Source of the DNA: Cryomorphaceae bacterium
Lineage (GTDB): Bacteria > Bacteroidota > Bacteroidia > Flavobacteriales_D > Crocinitomicaceae
Length of the DNA: 7,253 nt
Assembly: GCA_027485365.1 (NCBI GenBank)
Contig: JAIXRD010000093.1
Coordinates: 1-7,253, forward strand
Direction of reading: 5' to 3'
The notes beneath the pieces are model-generated. The model ran no database searches. It was given only the letters and a program-made list of their open reading frames with translations, and was not told where the DNA came from. Position numbers and translations under genes: made by a program. This document shows positions 1 to 6,524 of the stretch, in pieces; within the stretch, counting starts at the first letter, position 1, and each line of letters opens with the position of its first letter.

Positions 1-122
1 GAAAACCGGTTCCACTTGAGTCGTTGGAAAACAAGATCCTGGCTGTCGGTAAGACTTTAGATCCGGAAATTTTAATTGAAAATGAGAAAATTCAGGAGTT
101 TATTAAACTTCGAAAAGATTAA
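1..122 (+). CDS. C-terminal fragment of an unidentified protein
   Basis: The frame whose codons start at position 3 is open from the window edge to a TAA at 120-122. It encodes about 39 residues ending in EFIKLRKD, with a mixed acidic/basic, helix-prone composition (for example the stretch DPEILIENEKIQEF). The TAA is followed immediately by the ATG of prmC with no spacer, which argues that it is a real upstream member of the same operon rather than a chance frame. I do not recognise the family from this tail and no motif can be read from so short a piece. The start and most of the gene lie outside the window. Confidence 0.6.
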   Translation, partial: KPVPLESLENKILAVGKTLDPEILIENEKIQEFIKLRKD

Positions 123-983
123 ATGACCCTTTCCGAATTTCGCTCAGCGTTGAAAAATACGTTACAAGATTTTTATTCAAACAGTGAATTAGATCAGCTC
201 GCTAAAAGCCTGTTGATGAGTCGCATGAAGTTGGATTCTACGTCGTATCTGTTAGCTTCAGAGTCTCAGTTGTCCGATGAGGTGTTGGAACAATTAAGGT
301 CAGATATTCACCGCCTTTCAATGCACGAACCGCTGCAATATGTGTTGGGTAATACATCGTTTTATGGCCTTGAAATTCAATGTAATCCTGCTGCACTCAT
401 TCCGCGACCCGAGACCGAAGAATTAGTGGATTGGGTCTTACGCGAAGTTCAATTACCTTCTTGCGCGTTGATTGATTTAGGCACAGGTACCGGTTGCATA
501 CCGCTTGCAATTAAAGCGAAACGTCCGTCTTGGCAAGTTTCTGCGATAGATGTGAGTCAAGATGCTTTAGCGTTGGCGCGTTCCAATGCTTTAAGGTTGG
601 CCTTGGATGTTCACTTTGAAGCTACGGATTTGTTGAAAGACTTTTCGGACCTTGCGATTAAAGACAAATTTAATGTAGTGATATCAAATCCTCCGTATAT
701 TCCCAATGCGGATGCGATGTCTATGTTGCCTAATGTATTAAATCATGAGCCACACCTGGCCTTGTTTGTACCTGATTCGGACCCCTTACTTTTTTATCGC
801 CGTATTGTCGCATTCTGTGAAGAATATTTGAATACGGATGGCTACGTATTTGTTGAAATTCATGAAGAATTATCTGAAGAAACAATACAATTGTTTGATC
901 GGGCCGGGTTTGCTAACATTGAATTAAGGAAAGATTTACAAGGAAAATCGCGCATGATTAAGGCGCAACGTGTATCTTTATGA
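123..983 (+). CDS. prmC: Peptide chain release factor N(5)-glutamine methyltransferase PrmC (HemK)
   Basis: PrmC transfers a methyl group from S-adenosylmethionine to the glutamine of the GGQ motif of release factors RF1/RF2 in the cytoplasm, which increases peptide release at stop codons. At 286 residues the length is normal for the family. An N-terminal helical substrate-recognition domain (about 1-85) precedes a Rossmann-type methyltransferase domain. Visible motifs are PRPETE (94-99), the SAM-binding loop DLGTGTG (118-124), an acidic residue in AIDVS (141-145), and the diagnostic NPPY at 189-192, which holds the target glutamine. The C-terminal LQGKSRMIKA is also typical. The ATG at 123 directly follows the upstream stop and has no strong Shine-Dalgarno, as is usual in Bacteroidota. 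Its 3' end overlaps the ligA start region. The family assignment is secure; the older HemK (heme) naming is historical. Confidence 0.97.
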   Translation: MTLSEFRSALKNTLQDFYSNSELDQLAKSLLMSRMKLDSTSYLLASESQLSDEVLEQLRSDIHRLSMHEPLQYVLGNTSFYGLEIQCNPAALIPRPETEELVDWVLREVQLPSCALIDLGTGTGCIPLAIKAKRPSWQVSAIDVSQDALALARSNALRLALDVHFEATDLLKDFSDLAIKDKFNVVISNPPYIPNADAMSMLPNVLNHEPHLALFVPDSDPLLFYRRIVAFCEEYLNTDGYVFVEIHEELSEETIQLFDRAGFANIELRKDLQGKSRMIKAQRVSL

Positions 984-3003
984 TGTGAATCCGGAAGAAG
1001 CAAAAGCTAGAATTTTATCCTTGTCTGCCGAACTGAATCGGCACAATGATTTGTATTATATTCAGGCAAAGCCAGAGATTTCCGATCAAGCTTTTGATTT
1101 TCTTTTAAAAGAATTAGAATCCCTCGAGGCTCTATTCCCAGATTTTGCACTTCCAAACAGTCCTTCTAAACGAGTGGGAGGAGATATCACTAAAAAGTTT
1201 GAGTCTGTTCGACATGAATTCCCTATGCTTTCTTTGGCGAATACCTATTCTGAAGAGGAAATTCAAGAATGGGCAGGAAGGATAAGCAAAGCTGGAATGG
1301 AAGACTTGGAGTTCGTTTGTGAGTTAAAGTACGATGGGGTAGCGATTGGATTGCGCTATGAGATGGGGGAGTTGGTTCGTGCGGTAACGCGTGGAGATGG
1401 AGAGCAGGGGGAAGATATTACAGCCAATGTGCGAACCATACGAACAGTTCCTTTGAGTTTAAAAGGCGATTTTCCGGATAAATTTGAGATTCGAGGAGAA
1501 GTATTTATGCCGCTTGCGTCGTTTAATAAATTAAATGAAGCGCGTGACGAAGCCGGAGAGGAACGCTTTGCGAATCCAAGAAATACTACCGCCGGCACCC
1601 TGAAGCTACAGGATTCTGCCGTTGTAGCTACCCGGGGCTTAGATACCTTTCTATATGGCGTATATGGCAACGACTTGTCCTTTCAGTCGCACATGGATGC
1701 CGTTAAAGCAGCCGGTTCATGGGGGTTTAAAATTCCTTCTGAGGCGTACGGGTATATTTCAAGTACCAATACCATCGCCGGGGTTATGGATTTTATTCAC
1801 TATTGGGATGAGCACCGCACTGAATTACCGTTTGAAATCGATGGCATCGTTATTAAAGTGAACTCCTATGAGCATCAGCGCAGGTTAGGCTTTACCGCTA
1901 AATCTCCTCGTTGGGCGACAGCCTTTAAATTTAAGGCAAAACAAGTCCAAACACGCTTGCTTTCTGTAGATTATCAAGTGGGAAGAACCGGAGCAATAAC
2001 GCCTGTGGCGAATTTATCTCCAATCTCACTTGGTGGAACTACCGTTAAACGAGCTTCGCTGCATAATGCGGACCAAATCGAAAAGTTGGATCTTCACCTA
2101 GAGGACTTGGTATTTGTAGAAAAGGGCGGCGAAATTATCCCTAAAATTGTTGGACTTGACCTCGCTAAGCGCTTGCCAAATGCTATGCCAGTAGGGTTTA
2201 TTACGCACTGTCCAGAATGTCACTCACTTCTTGTTCGTGAGGAAGGAGAGGCACATCATTTTTGTCCAAACCAGGTTTCTTGTCCACCTCAAGTTATCGG
2301 TAGAATTCAGCATTTCGTTTCTCGTAGAGCAATGAATATCGATGGGATCGGTGAAGAAACAGTGGCGCAGTTGGTGAATGAAGGGGTGATTACAACGCTC
2401 GCGGATTTATACGACTTAACGCGCGAACCCTTGCTCGCCTTGGATCGAATGGCGGATAAATCTGTAGATAATCTGCTCGCCGGTATAGAGGCCAGTAAGC
2501 AAGTGCCATTTGAACGGGTGCTCTTCGGTTTGGGAATTCGTTTCGTTGGCGAAACAGTCGCAAAAAAATTAGCTTATGCCTTTGGTACCATGGATACGCT
2601 TCAAATTGCTACATTTGAAGAACTTTTAGCAGTTGATGAAATCGGAGAACGCATTGCGAATTCTTTAATCTCATTCTTCAAGAACCAAGAAAGCTTGCAA
2701 TTGATTGCTCGATTAAAGCTTCATGGCTTGAATATGGAGGTAGAAAAACGAGCACTTGACTCAACGGTGCTTGAAGGTAAAACATTGGTAGTGAGCGGTG
2801 TATTTGATTCGTTCTCAAGAGATGAGTTAAAACACTTAATCGATATAAATGGAGGTAAAAACACAGGTTCTGTATCAGCGAAAACAGATTTTTTAGTAGC
2901 TGGTGAGGGCATGGGACCAAGTAAATCGAAAAAAGCGACGGATATGGGTGTAACCATTTTGTCTGAAGAAGAATTTAAAAACCTGATTGGGTATGGCAAA
3001 TAA
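970..3003 (+). CDS. ligA: NAD+-dependent DNA ligase LigA
   Basis: LigA seals nicks in duplex DNA using NAD+ during lagging-strand synthesis and repair, and is normally essential. All domains are present in 677 residues, the usual size. They are: domain Ia for NMN binding (about 7-75, with DLYY at 27-30 and SDQAFD at 38-43, where Phe42 sits in the place of the Tyr common in E. coli LigA); the adenylation domain with catalytic Lys120 in KYDG (120-123); the OB fold (about 325-405); a four-cysteine zinc finger (C414, C417, C432, C438); a helix-hairpin-helix region (about 450-590); and a C-terminal BRCT domain (about 598-677). The drawn GTG start at 970 overlaps prmC by 14 bases. A second in-frame GTG at 985 would give MNPEEAKARI, closer to how homologues usually begin, and would leave a 1-base gap; no in-frame ATG is available nearby. 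The ATG codons at 980 and 983 are in another frame and stop at once. Confidence 0.97.
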   Translation: MYLYDVNPEEAKARILSLSAELNRHNDLYYIQAKPEISDQAFDFLLKELESLEALFPDFALPNSPSKRVGGDITKKFESVRHEFPMLSLANTYSEEEIQEWAGRISKAGMEDLEFVCELKYDGVAIGLRYEMGELVRAVTRGDGEQGEDITANVRTIRTVPLSLKGDFPDKFEIRGEVFMPLASFNKLNEARDEAGEERFANPRNTTAGTLKLQDSAVVATRGLDTFLYGVYGNDLSFQSHMDAVKAAGSWGFKIPSEAYGYISSTNTIAGVMDFIHYWDEHRTELPFEIDGIVIKVNSYEHQRRLGFTAKSPRWATAFKFKAKQVQTRLLSVDYQVGRTGAITPVANLSPISLGGTTVKRASLHNADQIEKLDLHLEDLVFVEKGGEIIPKIVGLDLAKRLPNAMPVGFITHCPECHSLLVREEGEAHHFCPNQVSCPPQVIGRIQHFVSRRAMNIDGIGEETVAQLVNEGVITTLADLYDLTREPLLALDRMADKSVDNLLAGIEASKQVPFERVLFGLGIRFVGETVAKKLAYAFGTMDTLQIATFEELLAVDEIGERIANSLISFFKNQESLQLIARLKLHGLNMEVEKRALDSTVLEGKTLVVSGVFDSFSRDELKHLIDINGGKNTGSVSAKTDFLVAGEGMGPSKSKKATDMGVTILSEEEFKNLIGYGK

Positions 3004-3466
3004 TAGCATGTGGGCATCCACAAAATCATTGATGGTTGTAATCAACTATGTGAATGAAATTCAGCTACGCGACTATCGGCGTGCGCTAGATGCGATTTTA
3101 GATAAAAGTCATGTCAAAAAACTAACGATTATTGTAAATGTGCCTAAGGAGGTAGATAAAGCTACCTTGCCGCCGCATTTCTTGATTTATTACAACAGTC
3201 CCTTGGATTATTCCTTCATGGGAAAATTGAAGGATGTTCTGCTCATGCGTGAATTAGAAAAATCTTTCGATTTATTGCTGTGGATGGGTTCTTTGGAACA
3301 AAAAGTTTATCCAGAAATGAAAAATACGCAATTCAAACGTAAAGTTGTGGTGAATGATTCCGATGATTCGTATTTTGATTTACAGCTGCAAACGAAGGAA
3401 GAAAGTCCCGTTGATGTGTTGAATTTTGTAACAAACACACTCGATAAAATCGAATTATATGACTAA
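2993..3466 (+). CDS. Small conserved hypothetical protein, DUF6913-like
   Basis: The 157-residue product has no signal peptide, membrane segment or recognisable catalytic motif. Predicted secondary structure alternates: strand (LMVVINYVN), a long helix (IQLRDYRRALDAIL), strand (KKLTIIVNV), a middle region, then helix-strand (RELEKSFDLLLWMG), strand (KRKVVVNDS), and a C-terminal helix (VLNFVTNTLDKIEL). From memory, the FDLL core, the later FK..VV segment and the terminal helix resemble the Bacteroidota family DUF6913, which is often encoded between ligA and dapA. Here the N-terminal 30-40 residue helical part of typical members seems absent. The function is unknown. ATG 2993 overlaps ligA by 11 bases; ATG 3008 (4 bases after the ligA stop), ATG 3032 and TTG 2987 are alternatives in the same frame. 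The gene is very likely real, being flanked by overlapping genes; the family call is moderate. Confidence 0.8.
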   Translation: MANNSMWASTKSLMVVINYVNEIQLRDYRRALDAILDKSHVKKLTIIVNVPKEVDKATLPPHFLIYYNSPLDYSFMGKLKDVLLMRELEKSFDLLLWMGSLEQKVYPEMKNTQFKRKVVVNDSDDSYFDLQLQTKEESPVDVLNFVTNTLDKIELYD

Positions 3467-4337
3467 TATTTTTAAAGGATCGGGAGTTGCGCTAGTCACT
3501 CCATTTAACCAGGACATGCAAATAGATTTTGACGCCTTGGCGAGTTTGGTTGAATACCAAATTGACAATGGAACAGATTTTTTGGTCGTACAAGGAACCA
3601 CAGGTGAATCACCAACCTTGTCGAAGTCCGAGAAAATGGATGTCTTAAACGAAGTCATTGAAATCAATGAAGGACGTTGTAAAATCGTTTATGGAGTAGG
3701 TGGTAACAATACAGCCGCTGTAGCAGAATCCTTGGCGGATTTGCCAAAAGGGGTAGATGGTATTTTATCAGTGTCTCCGTATTACAATAAACCCATTCAA
3801 AAAGGAATTGTAGCGCATTATAAAATTGTCGCTGATTCAACCGATTTACCGATTATCCTGTATAATGTCCCAGGAAGAACGGGATCGAATGTTGCTCCGG
3901 AAACAACCTTGGAATTGGCGGAAGTTAGAAATATTGTTGCGGTTAAAGAAGCATCGGGCAACATGGAACAGATCATGCAAATTATTAAATATCGTCCTTC
4001 AGGTTTTGGGGTCCTTTCAGGAGATGATAACTTAACCATGCCCTTAATTGCTGCAGGTGCCGATGGTGTAATTTCGGTTGTTGCCAATGCATTTCCTGCC
4101 CTGTTTTCCTCTATGGTACATGCGGCGATGAACGGGGAGCTTGATGTAGCACGAGCGGCGCATTATAAGCTGTTCGATGTAACTAAAATGTTCTTTGAAC
4201 AAGGAAATCCAGGTGGGGTTAAGGCCGCCTTGGCGCACATGCAATTAATGGATGAATACATGCGATTACCGCTTTTTCCCGTGTCTGATGAATTAAGAAA
4301 ACGAATTGAGAAAGAAACTACCGCAATCCTTGGGTAG
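3459..4337 (+). CDS. dapA: 4-hydroxy-tetrahydrodipicolinate synthase DapA
   Basis: DapA condenses pyruvate with aspartate semialdehyde, the first committed step toward meso-diaminopimelate (peptidoglycan cross-links) and lysine. The protein is a cytoplasmic (beta/alpha)8-barrel aldolase, normally a tetramer. At 292 residues it has the family length. Visible residues are GTTGES (46-51) with the Thr47/Thr48 pair, PYYN with Tyr109, Tyr135 and Arg140 in YNVPGRTG, the Schiff-base lysine Lys163 in AVKEASGN, and GDD (188-190). All catalytic-triad positions known from E. coli DapA (Thr, Tyr107, Tyr133), plus Arg138 and Lys161, have a counterpart. The Arg that binds the substrate carboxylate, together with the Lys context, favours DapA over the related N-acetylneuraminate lyase. 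ATG 3459 overlaps the upstream gene by 8 bases without a visible Shine-Dalgarno, which suggests coupled translation. The 3' end overlaps the dipeptidase gene. Confidence 0.96.
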   Translation: MTNIFKGSGVALVTPFNQDMQIDFDALASLVEYQIDNGTDFLVVQGTTGESPTLSKSEKMDVLNEVIEINEGRCKIVYGVGGNNTAAVAESLADLPKGVDGILSVSPYYNKPIQKGIVAHYKIVADSTDLPIILYNVPGRTGSNVAPETTLELAEVRNIVAVKEASGNMEQIMQIIKYRPSGFGVLSGDDNLTMPLIAAGADGVISVVANAFPALFSSMVHAAMNGELDVARAAHYKLFDVTKMFFEQGNPGGVKAALAHMQLMDEYMRLPLFPVSDELRKRIEKETTAILG

Positions 4338-5088
4338 AACCTTGTGCATCCTTGCACTGATTGCGCTCTTCGTAAATTGTTCACATCCTAAAGGGAACTC
4401 GGATACAAAGAATCCGCCGTCTATTCAAAACCCTCCTTCCAATGGCGGAGATTGCATTGGGGTGCCGAAGATTAAAAAGGAAGTTGACTTAGTGTCAATT
4501 AACCAAACCAACCCAGAAATTTTTGTGAGCCTTGCTTATGCAAGTTCGGATAATTTTATGCACGAAGTCCTTTACCTTAAGTGGAAGGAAGCGTACCTTC
4601 AAAAACCTGTGGCATTGATGTTAAATAAGGCCCAAGATCGGCTCACATTCCTGAAGCCAGGCTTACACTTGCTCGTTTATGATGCCGCTCGACCCCTGTC
4701 GGTACAACAGCACATGTGGGATGCCTTGGATTCAATTCCCGTTAAAGAACGTGTCAAGTTTGTGAGTTCCCCACGTGGTAAAAGCTTGCATAACCTAGGG
4801 TGTGCAGTAGATTTAACCATCTGTGATGCCAAAGGAATTCCGTTGGATATGGGTGCGGGATTCGACGATATACGTTTAATTGCTTATCCGATGTATGAAG
4901 CGAAGTATCTGGCAGAAGGTGAGTTAACGAAAGATCAACTAGCGAATAGAACCTTGCTAAGAAGTGTTATGCGTTATGCCGGTTTTAGTGGAATCCCCAC
5001 GGAATGGTGGCATTTCAATGCCTATTCAAAAAAGGAAGCGCTCGAGAGGTTTCAGGTCATTGAAACCGAGGAAACGATTACTCAATAA
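4306..5088 (+). CDS. Probable lipoprotein D-alanyl-D-alanine dipeptidase (VanX/DdpX, peptidase M15D)
   Basis: The family comprises zinc dipeptidases that hydrolyse D-Ala-D-Ala, either to recycle peptidoglycan D-alanine or, in VanX, to support vancomycin resistance. The catalytic set is complete: Arg129 in DAARP, zinc ligands His162 and Asp169 in SLHNLGCAVD (160-169), the general base Glu233 and ligand His236 in EWWH, plus the family segment MGAGFDD (182-188). The N-terminus has basic residues (R2, K3, K4, R11), a hydrophobic stretch (13-23), then Cys25 preceded by LFVN, and a Pro/Asn/Ser-rich tether (about 28-50). This suggests an exported lipoprotein, although Asn at -1 is atypical. No ATG lies near the 5' end: TTG 4306 (32-base overlap with dapA), TTG 4330 (8-base overlap, still with a signal peptide) and TTG 4342 (loses the basic residues) are possible. 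A vancomycin-resistance role is not supported, because no vanH, vanA or vanRS neighbour is present; recycling or nutrient scavenging is more likely. Confidence 0.9.
   Translation: MRKKLPQSLGRTLCILALIALFVNCSHPKGNSDTKNPPSIQNPPSNGGDCIGVPKIKKEVDLVSINQTNPEIFVSLAYASSDNFMHEVLYLKWKEAYLQKPVALMLNKAQDRLTFLKPGLHLLVYDAARPLSVQQHMWDALDSIPVKERVKFVSSPRGKSLHNLGCAVDLTICDAKGIPLDMGAGFDDIRLIAYPMYEAKYLAEGELTKDQLANRTLLRSVMRYAGFSGIPTEWWHFNAYSKKEALERFQVIETEETITQ
5048..5067 (-). terminator. Candidate imperfect terminator hairpin for the leftward operon
   Basis: A perfect 7-bp inverted repeat, GGTTTCA/TGAAACC, encloses a 6-base loop. It begins 14 bases downstream of the lipoprotein stop (5082-5084, minus strand) and lies inside the 3' coding end of the dipeptidase gene. 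CTC at 5041-5043 and GAG at 5068-5070 could extend it across a 4-base bulge. On the minus strand a run of six T follows only after about 14 bases (complement of the A run at 5028-5033), so it is not a textbook intrinsic terminator. On the plus strand no T run follows. Confidence 0.35.
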
Positions 5089-5711
5089 GTTAAATTCAGT
5101 ACGGTTGTATCGAATGGAGTTGTTGTTACTCCAAGGATTCCTGTATTAGAAGTGCCGAACACAGCGTATTCGATCGAGTAGAGGCTGTTGCCATCATTAA
5201 TACAGAAAATGGACGTGTCTTGAAAGCCATACAGGTGCGTTATTCCTGAAAAACAACATTCACTGCATCCGTTCTTCCCTTGTTGCCGTATGAATTGAAG
5301 GTGGTCGTTGTTCGCGGCGTTGTTGTTGAATATTTTTATTTCTACCCAAGATTTTGCTGTGGTTGTTACATTTCTAATATTGGTTTCTTTTAATTTTAAT
5401 TGAGAATAGTACACTTCAAGCTCTTGATCAAAATATTGATTTTTCTTAACGTACAAGGTGTATTTTTCAGTCCGAGTGCGGTCAAAGGTAAAGGCGTATT
5501 TTCCATCTTCACCGGTTACAGCACTTGCTACCAACGCATATTGGTTATTCCCGCTGCTAATTCCGTAAAGTTCCACGGTTGCACCTGTCAAGGGTTGATT
5601 AAATGATGCATCGGTAATCACGCCCTCTAAGGTAAATGTACCCGCCCCTTTGTTGCAACCAAACAACAACATAATGGAAAGGCTAAGAAGAAATAGGTTT
5701 ATTAATTTCAT
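5082..5711 (-). CDS. Small lipoprotein with a carboxypeptidase-regulatory-like domain
   Basis: The 209-residue product begins with a clear type II signal peptide: MKLIN, a hydrophobic core, and lipobox LLFGC with lipidated Cys19. Residues about 25-95 read as a carboxypeptidase-regulatory-like (transthyretin-like) beta-sandwich, with the opening TLEGVITD, the middle LTGATVELYG, and the GEDGKYAF turn typical of these domains in Bacteroidota surface proteins. The C-terminal half is strand-rich and unassigned, with a cysteine group C149, C152, C153 and C170 that could form disulfides or bind metal. The function is unknown; envelope attachment is inferred. ATG 5711 overlaps the stop of the FkbM gene as ATGA, so translation is probably coupled. 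The 3' end overlaps the convergent dipeptidase gene by 7 bases. Confidence 0.88.
   Translation of the reverse strand: MKLINLFLLSLSIMLLFGCNKGAGTFTLEGVITDASFNQPLTGATVELYGISSGNNQYALVASAVTGEDGKYAFTFDRTRTEKYTLYVKKNQYFDQELEVYYSQLKLKETNIRNVTTTAKSWVEIKIFNNNAANNDHLQFIRQQGKNGCSECCFSGITHLYGFQDTSIFCINDGNSLYSIEYAVFGTSNTGILGVTTTPFDTTVLNLTY
5115..5133 (+). other. Short stem-loop downstream of the dipeptidase stop
   Basis: TGGAGT and ACTCCA form a 6-bp perfect stem around a 7-base loop, 26 bases after the dipeptidase TAA. No T run follows on the plus strand, so it is at best a weak or transcript-end-protecting structure. It lies within the coding sequence of the opposing lipoprotein gene and may be chance. 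Confidence 0.15.
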
Positions 5712-6475
5712 GAATTAAAGGTAGAAAATATATTGTCTTTCTTCTCCAACGGAATAAACAAGAAGTCTGAAGTAACCCGTTGCTTTCCATGTTCTTCGAT
5801 GAGTTTGTTATCGTACAACCCACACTGCACATAATCCAATCCCTTGAAAAATTCACAAAACTCGGTAATATAACGCTCTGAAATTTCGATTTGAACCATC
5901 GGACGTAATCGGTTTAGTTCCATTCCAATGCTCGAAAATACCGTCCATTCGTATCCTTCTATGTCGCACTTTATATAATCTAAATGGGTCAAGTTAGATA
6001 AAAATTCTTGGGCTGATTGTACCGGAACCGTGAGGTGTTCAGGGTTCAATTTGGCTTCTTCTTCAGAAATCACATGAGGCAATCCAGTACGCAACACACC
6101 GTGCTGAACAGGCATCACCATGTGTAAATTTCCTTGGCTTGCACCCAGAGCCGCATGAATTAGTTTTACCTGGGGATAGGCGGAAAGTATTATCTTTAAT
6201 CGATTGAAAAACAAGGGTATAGGCTCAATGGAGTAAAGTGTTCCTTTATTGTTTTTTCGAGCGAAAAGTTTGGAGAAATAACCAAGATTTGCCCCAATGT
6301 CGAGTATAATATCTCCTTCCTTGATTAATTTTTTTGTCGCATAATGATATTTAAACCGTTCATCCGATTTAAGCAATCCAAGGTCAAATAAAATAAAGAA
6401 CCCACGCTGCATGCATGCCAAGTACAGCGAGGTTGGTAGGATTCGATAAAGGATCTTTTTGATTCGAACTATCAT
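5708..6475 (-). CDS. FkbM-family SAM-dependent methyltransferase
   Basis: This is a Rossmann-fold methyltransferase of the FkbM type (Methyltransf_21). Members usually O-methylate sugars, polyketides or other small or cell-surface molecules; the substrate here cannot be read. With the ATG at 6475 the protein is 255 residues. Motifs are the SAM loop DIGANLGYF (59-67), the acidic post-motif EP (84-85), HAALG (107-111), the family signature DYIKCDIEGYE (166-176), and VQIEISERY (194-202). The start is chosen as the ATG because the frame continues upstream only to a TTG at 6514 that would add 13 residues and leave 10 bases to the divergent gene, whereas homologues begin near MIVRIKKILYRILP. The N-terminus is basic and amphipathic without a cleavable signal, so a cytoplasmic enzyme is inferred. 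Its stop overlaps the start of the downstream lipoprotein gene. Confidence 0.9.
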   Translation of the reverse strand: MIVRIKKILYRILPTSLYLACMQRGFFILFDLGLLKSDERFKYHYATKKLIKEGDIILDIGANLGYFSKLFARKNNKGTLYSIEPIPLFFNRLKIILSAYPQVKLIHAALGASQGNLHMVMPVQHGVLRTGLPHVISEEEAKLNPEHLTVPVQSAQEFLSNLTHLDYIKCDIEGYEWTVFSSIGMELNRLRPMVQIEISERYITEFCEFFKGLDYVQCGLYDNKLIEEHGKQRVTSDFLFIPLEKKDNIFSTFNS

Positions 6476-6480
6476 CCCTG

Positions 6481-6515
6481 CGAAATTACGCCATTTGTGG
6501 CTATTTTTATGCAAA
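6481..6515 (-). promoter_or_regulatory. Candidate Bacteroidota-type promoter for the FkbM-lipoprotein operon
   Basis: On the minus strand, TTTG (6515-6512) is followed after 23 bases by TAATTTCG (6488-6481). The second element matches the Bacteroidota -7 consensus TAnnTTTG at all but one defined position, and the spacing is at the upper end of the known range. The start of transcription would fall almost at the ATG at 6475, giving a very short leader or none. The sequence is A/T-rich, so chance matches are likely. No equally good match was seen for the plus-strand gene. Confidence 0.2.
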
Positions 6516-6524
6516 AATTATTTC

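Noticed and set aside
980..988. ATGATGTGA as a possible ATG start for ligA
   Set aside because: Both ATG codons are in the frame that ends at the TGA two codons later (986-988). They are not in the ligA frame, whose nearby starts are GTG 970 and GTG 985.
1356..1670. Open frame of about 104 codons on the minus strand inside ligA
   Set aside because: It lies entirely antisense to conserved ligA adenylation-domain sequence, its product is low-complexity Ser/Arg/Pro-rich, and it has no plausible domain.
2678..3029. Two overlapping minus-strand open frames across the ligA 3' end
   Set aside because: Both are antisense to the BRCT-coding region, they overlap each other in different frames, and their products resemble no family.
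4306..5088. Vancomycin-resistance gene cluster
   Set aside because: The VanX-type catalytic residues are clear, but no VanA/VanB-type ligase, VanH dehydrogenase or VanRS regulators flank it, and the neighbours are ordinary housekeeping genes.
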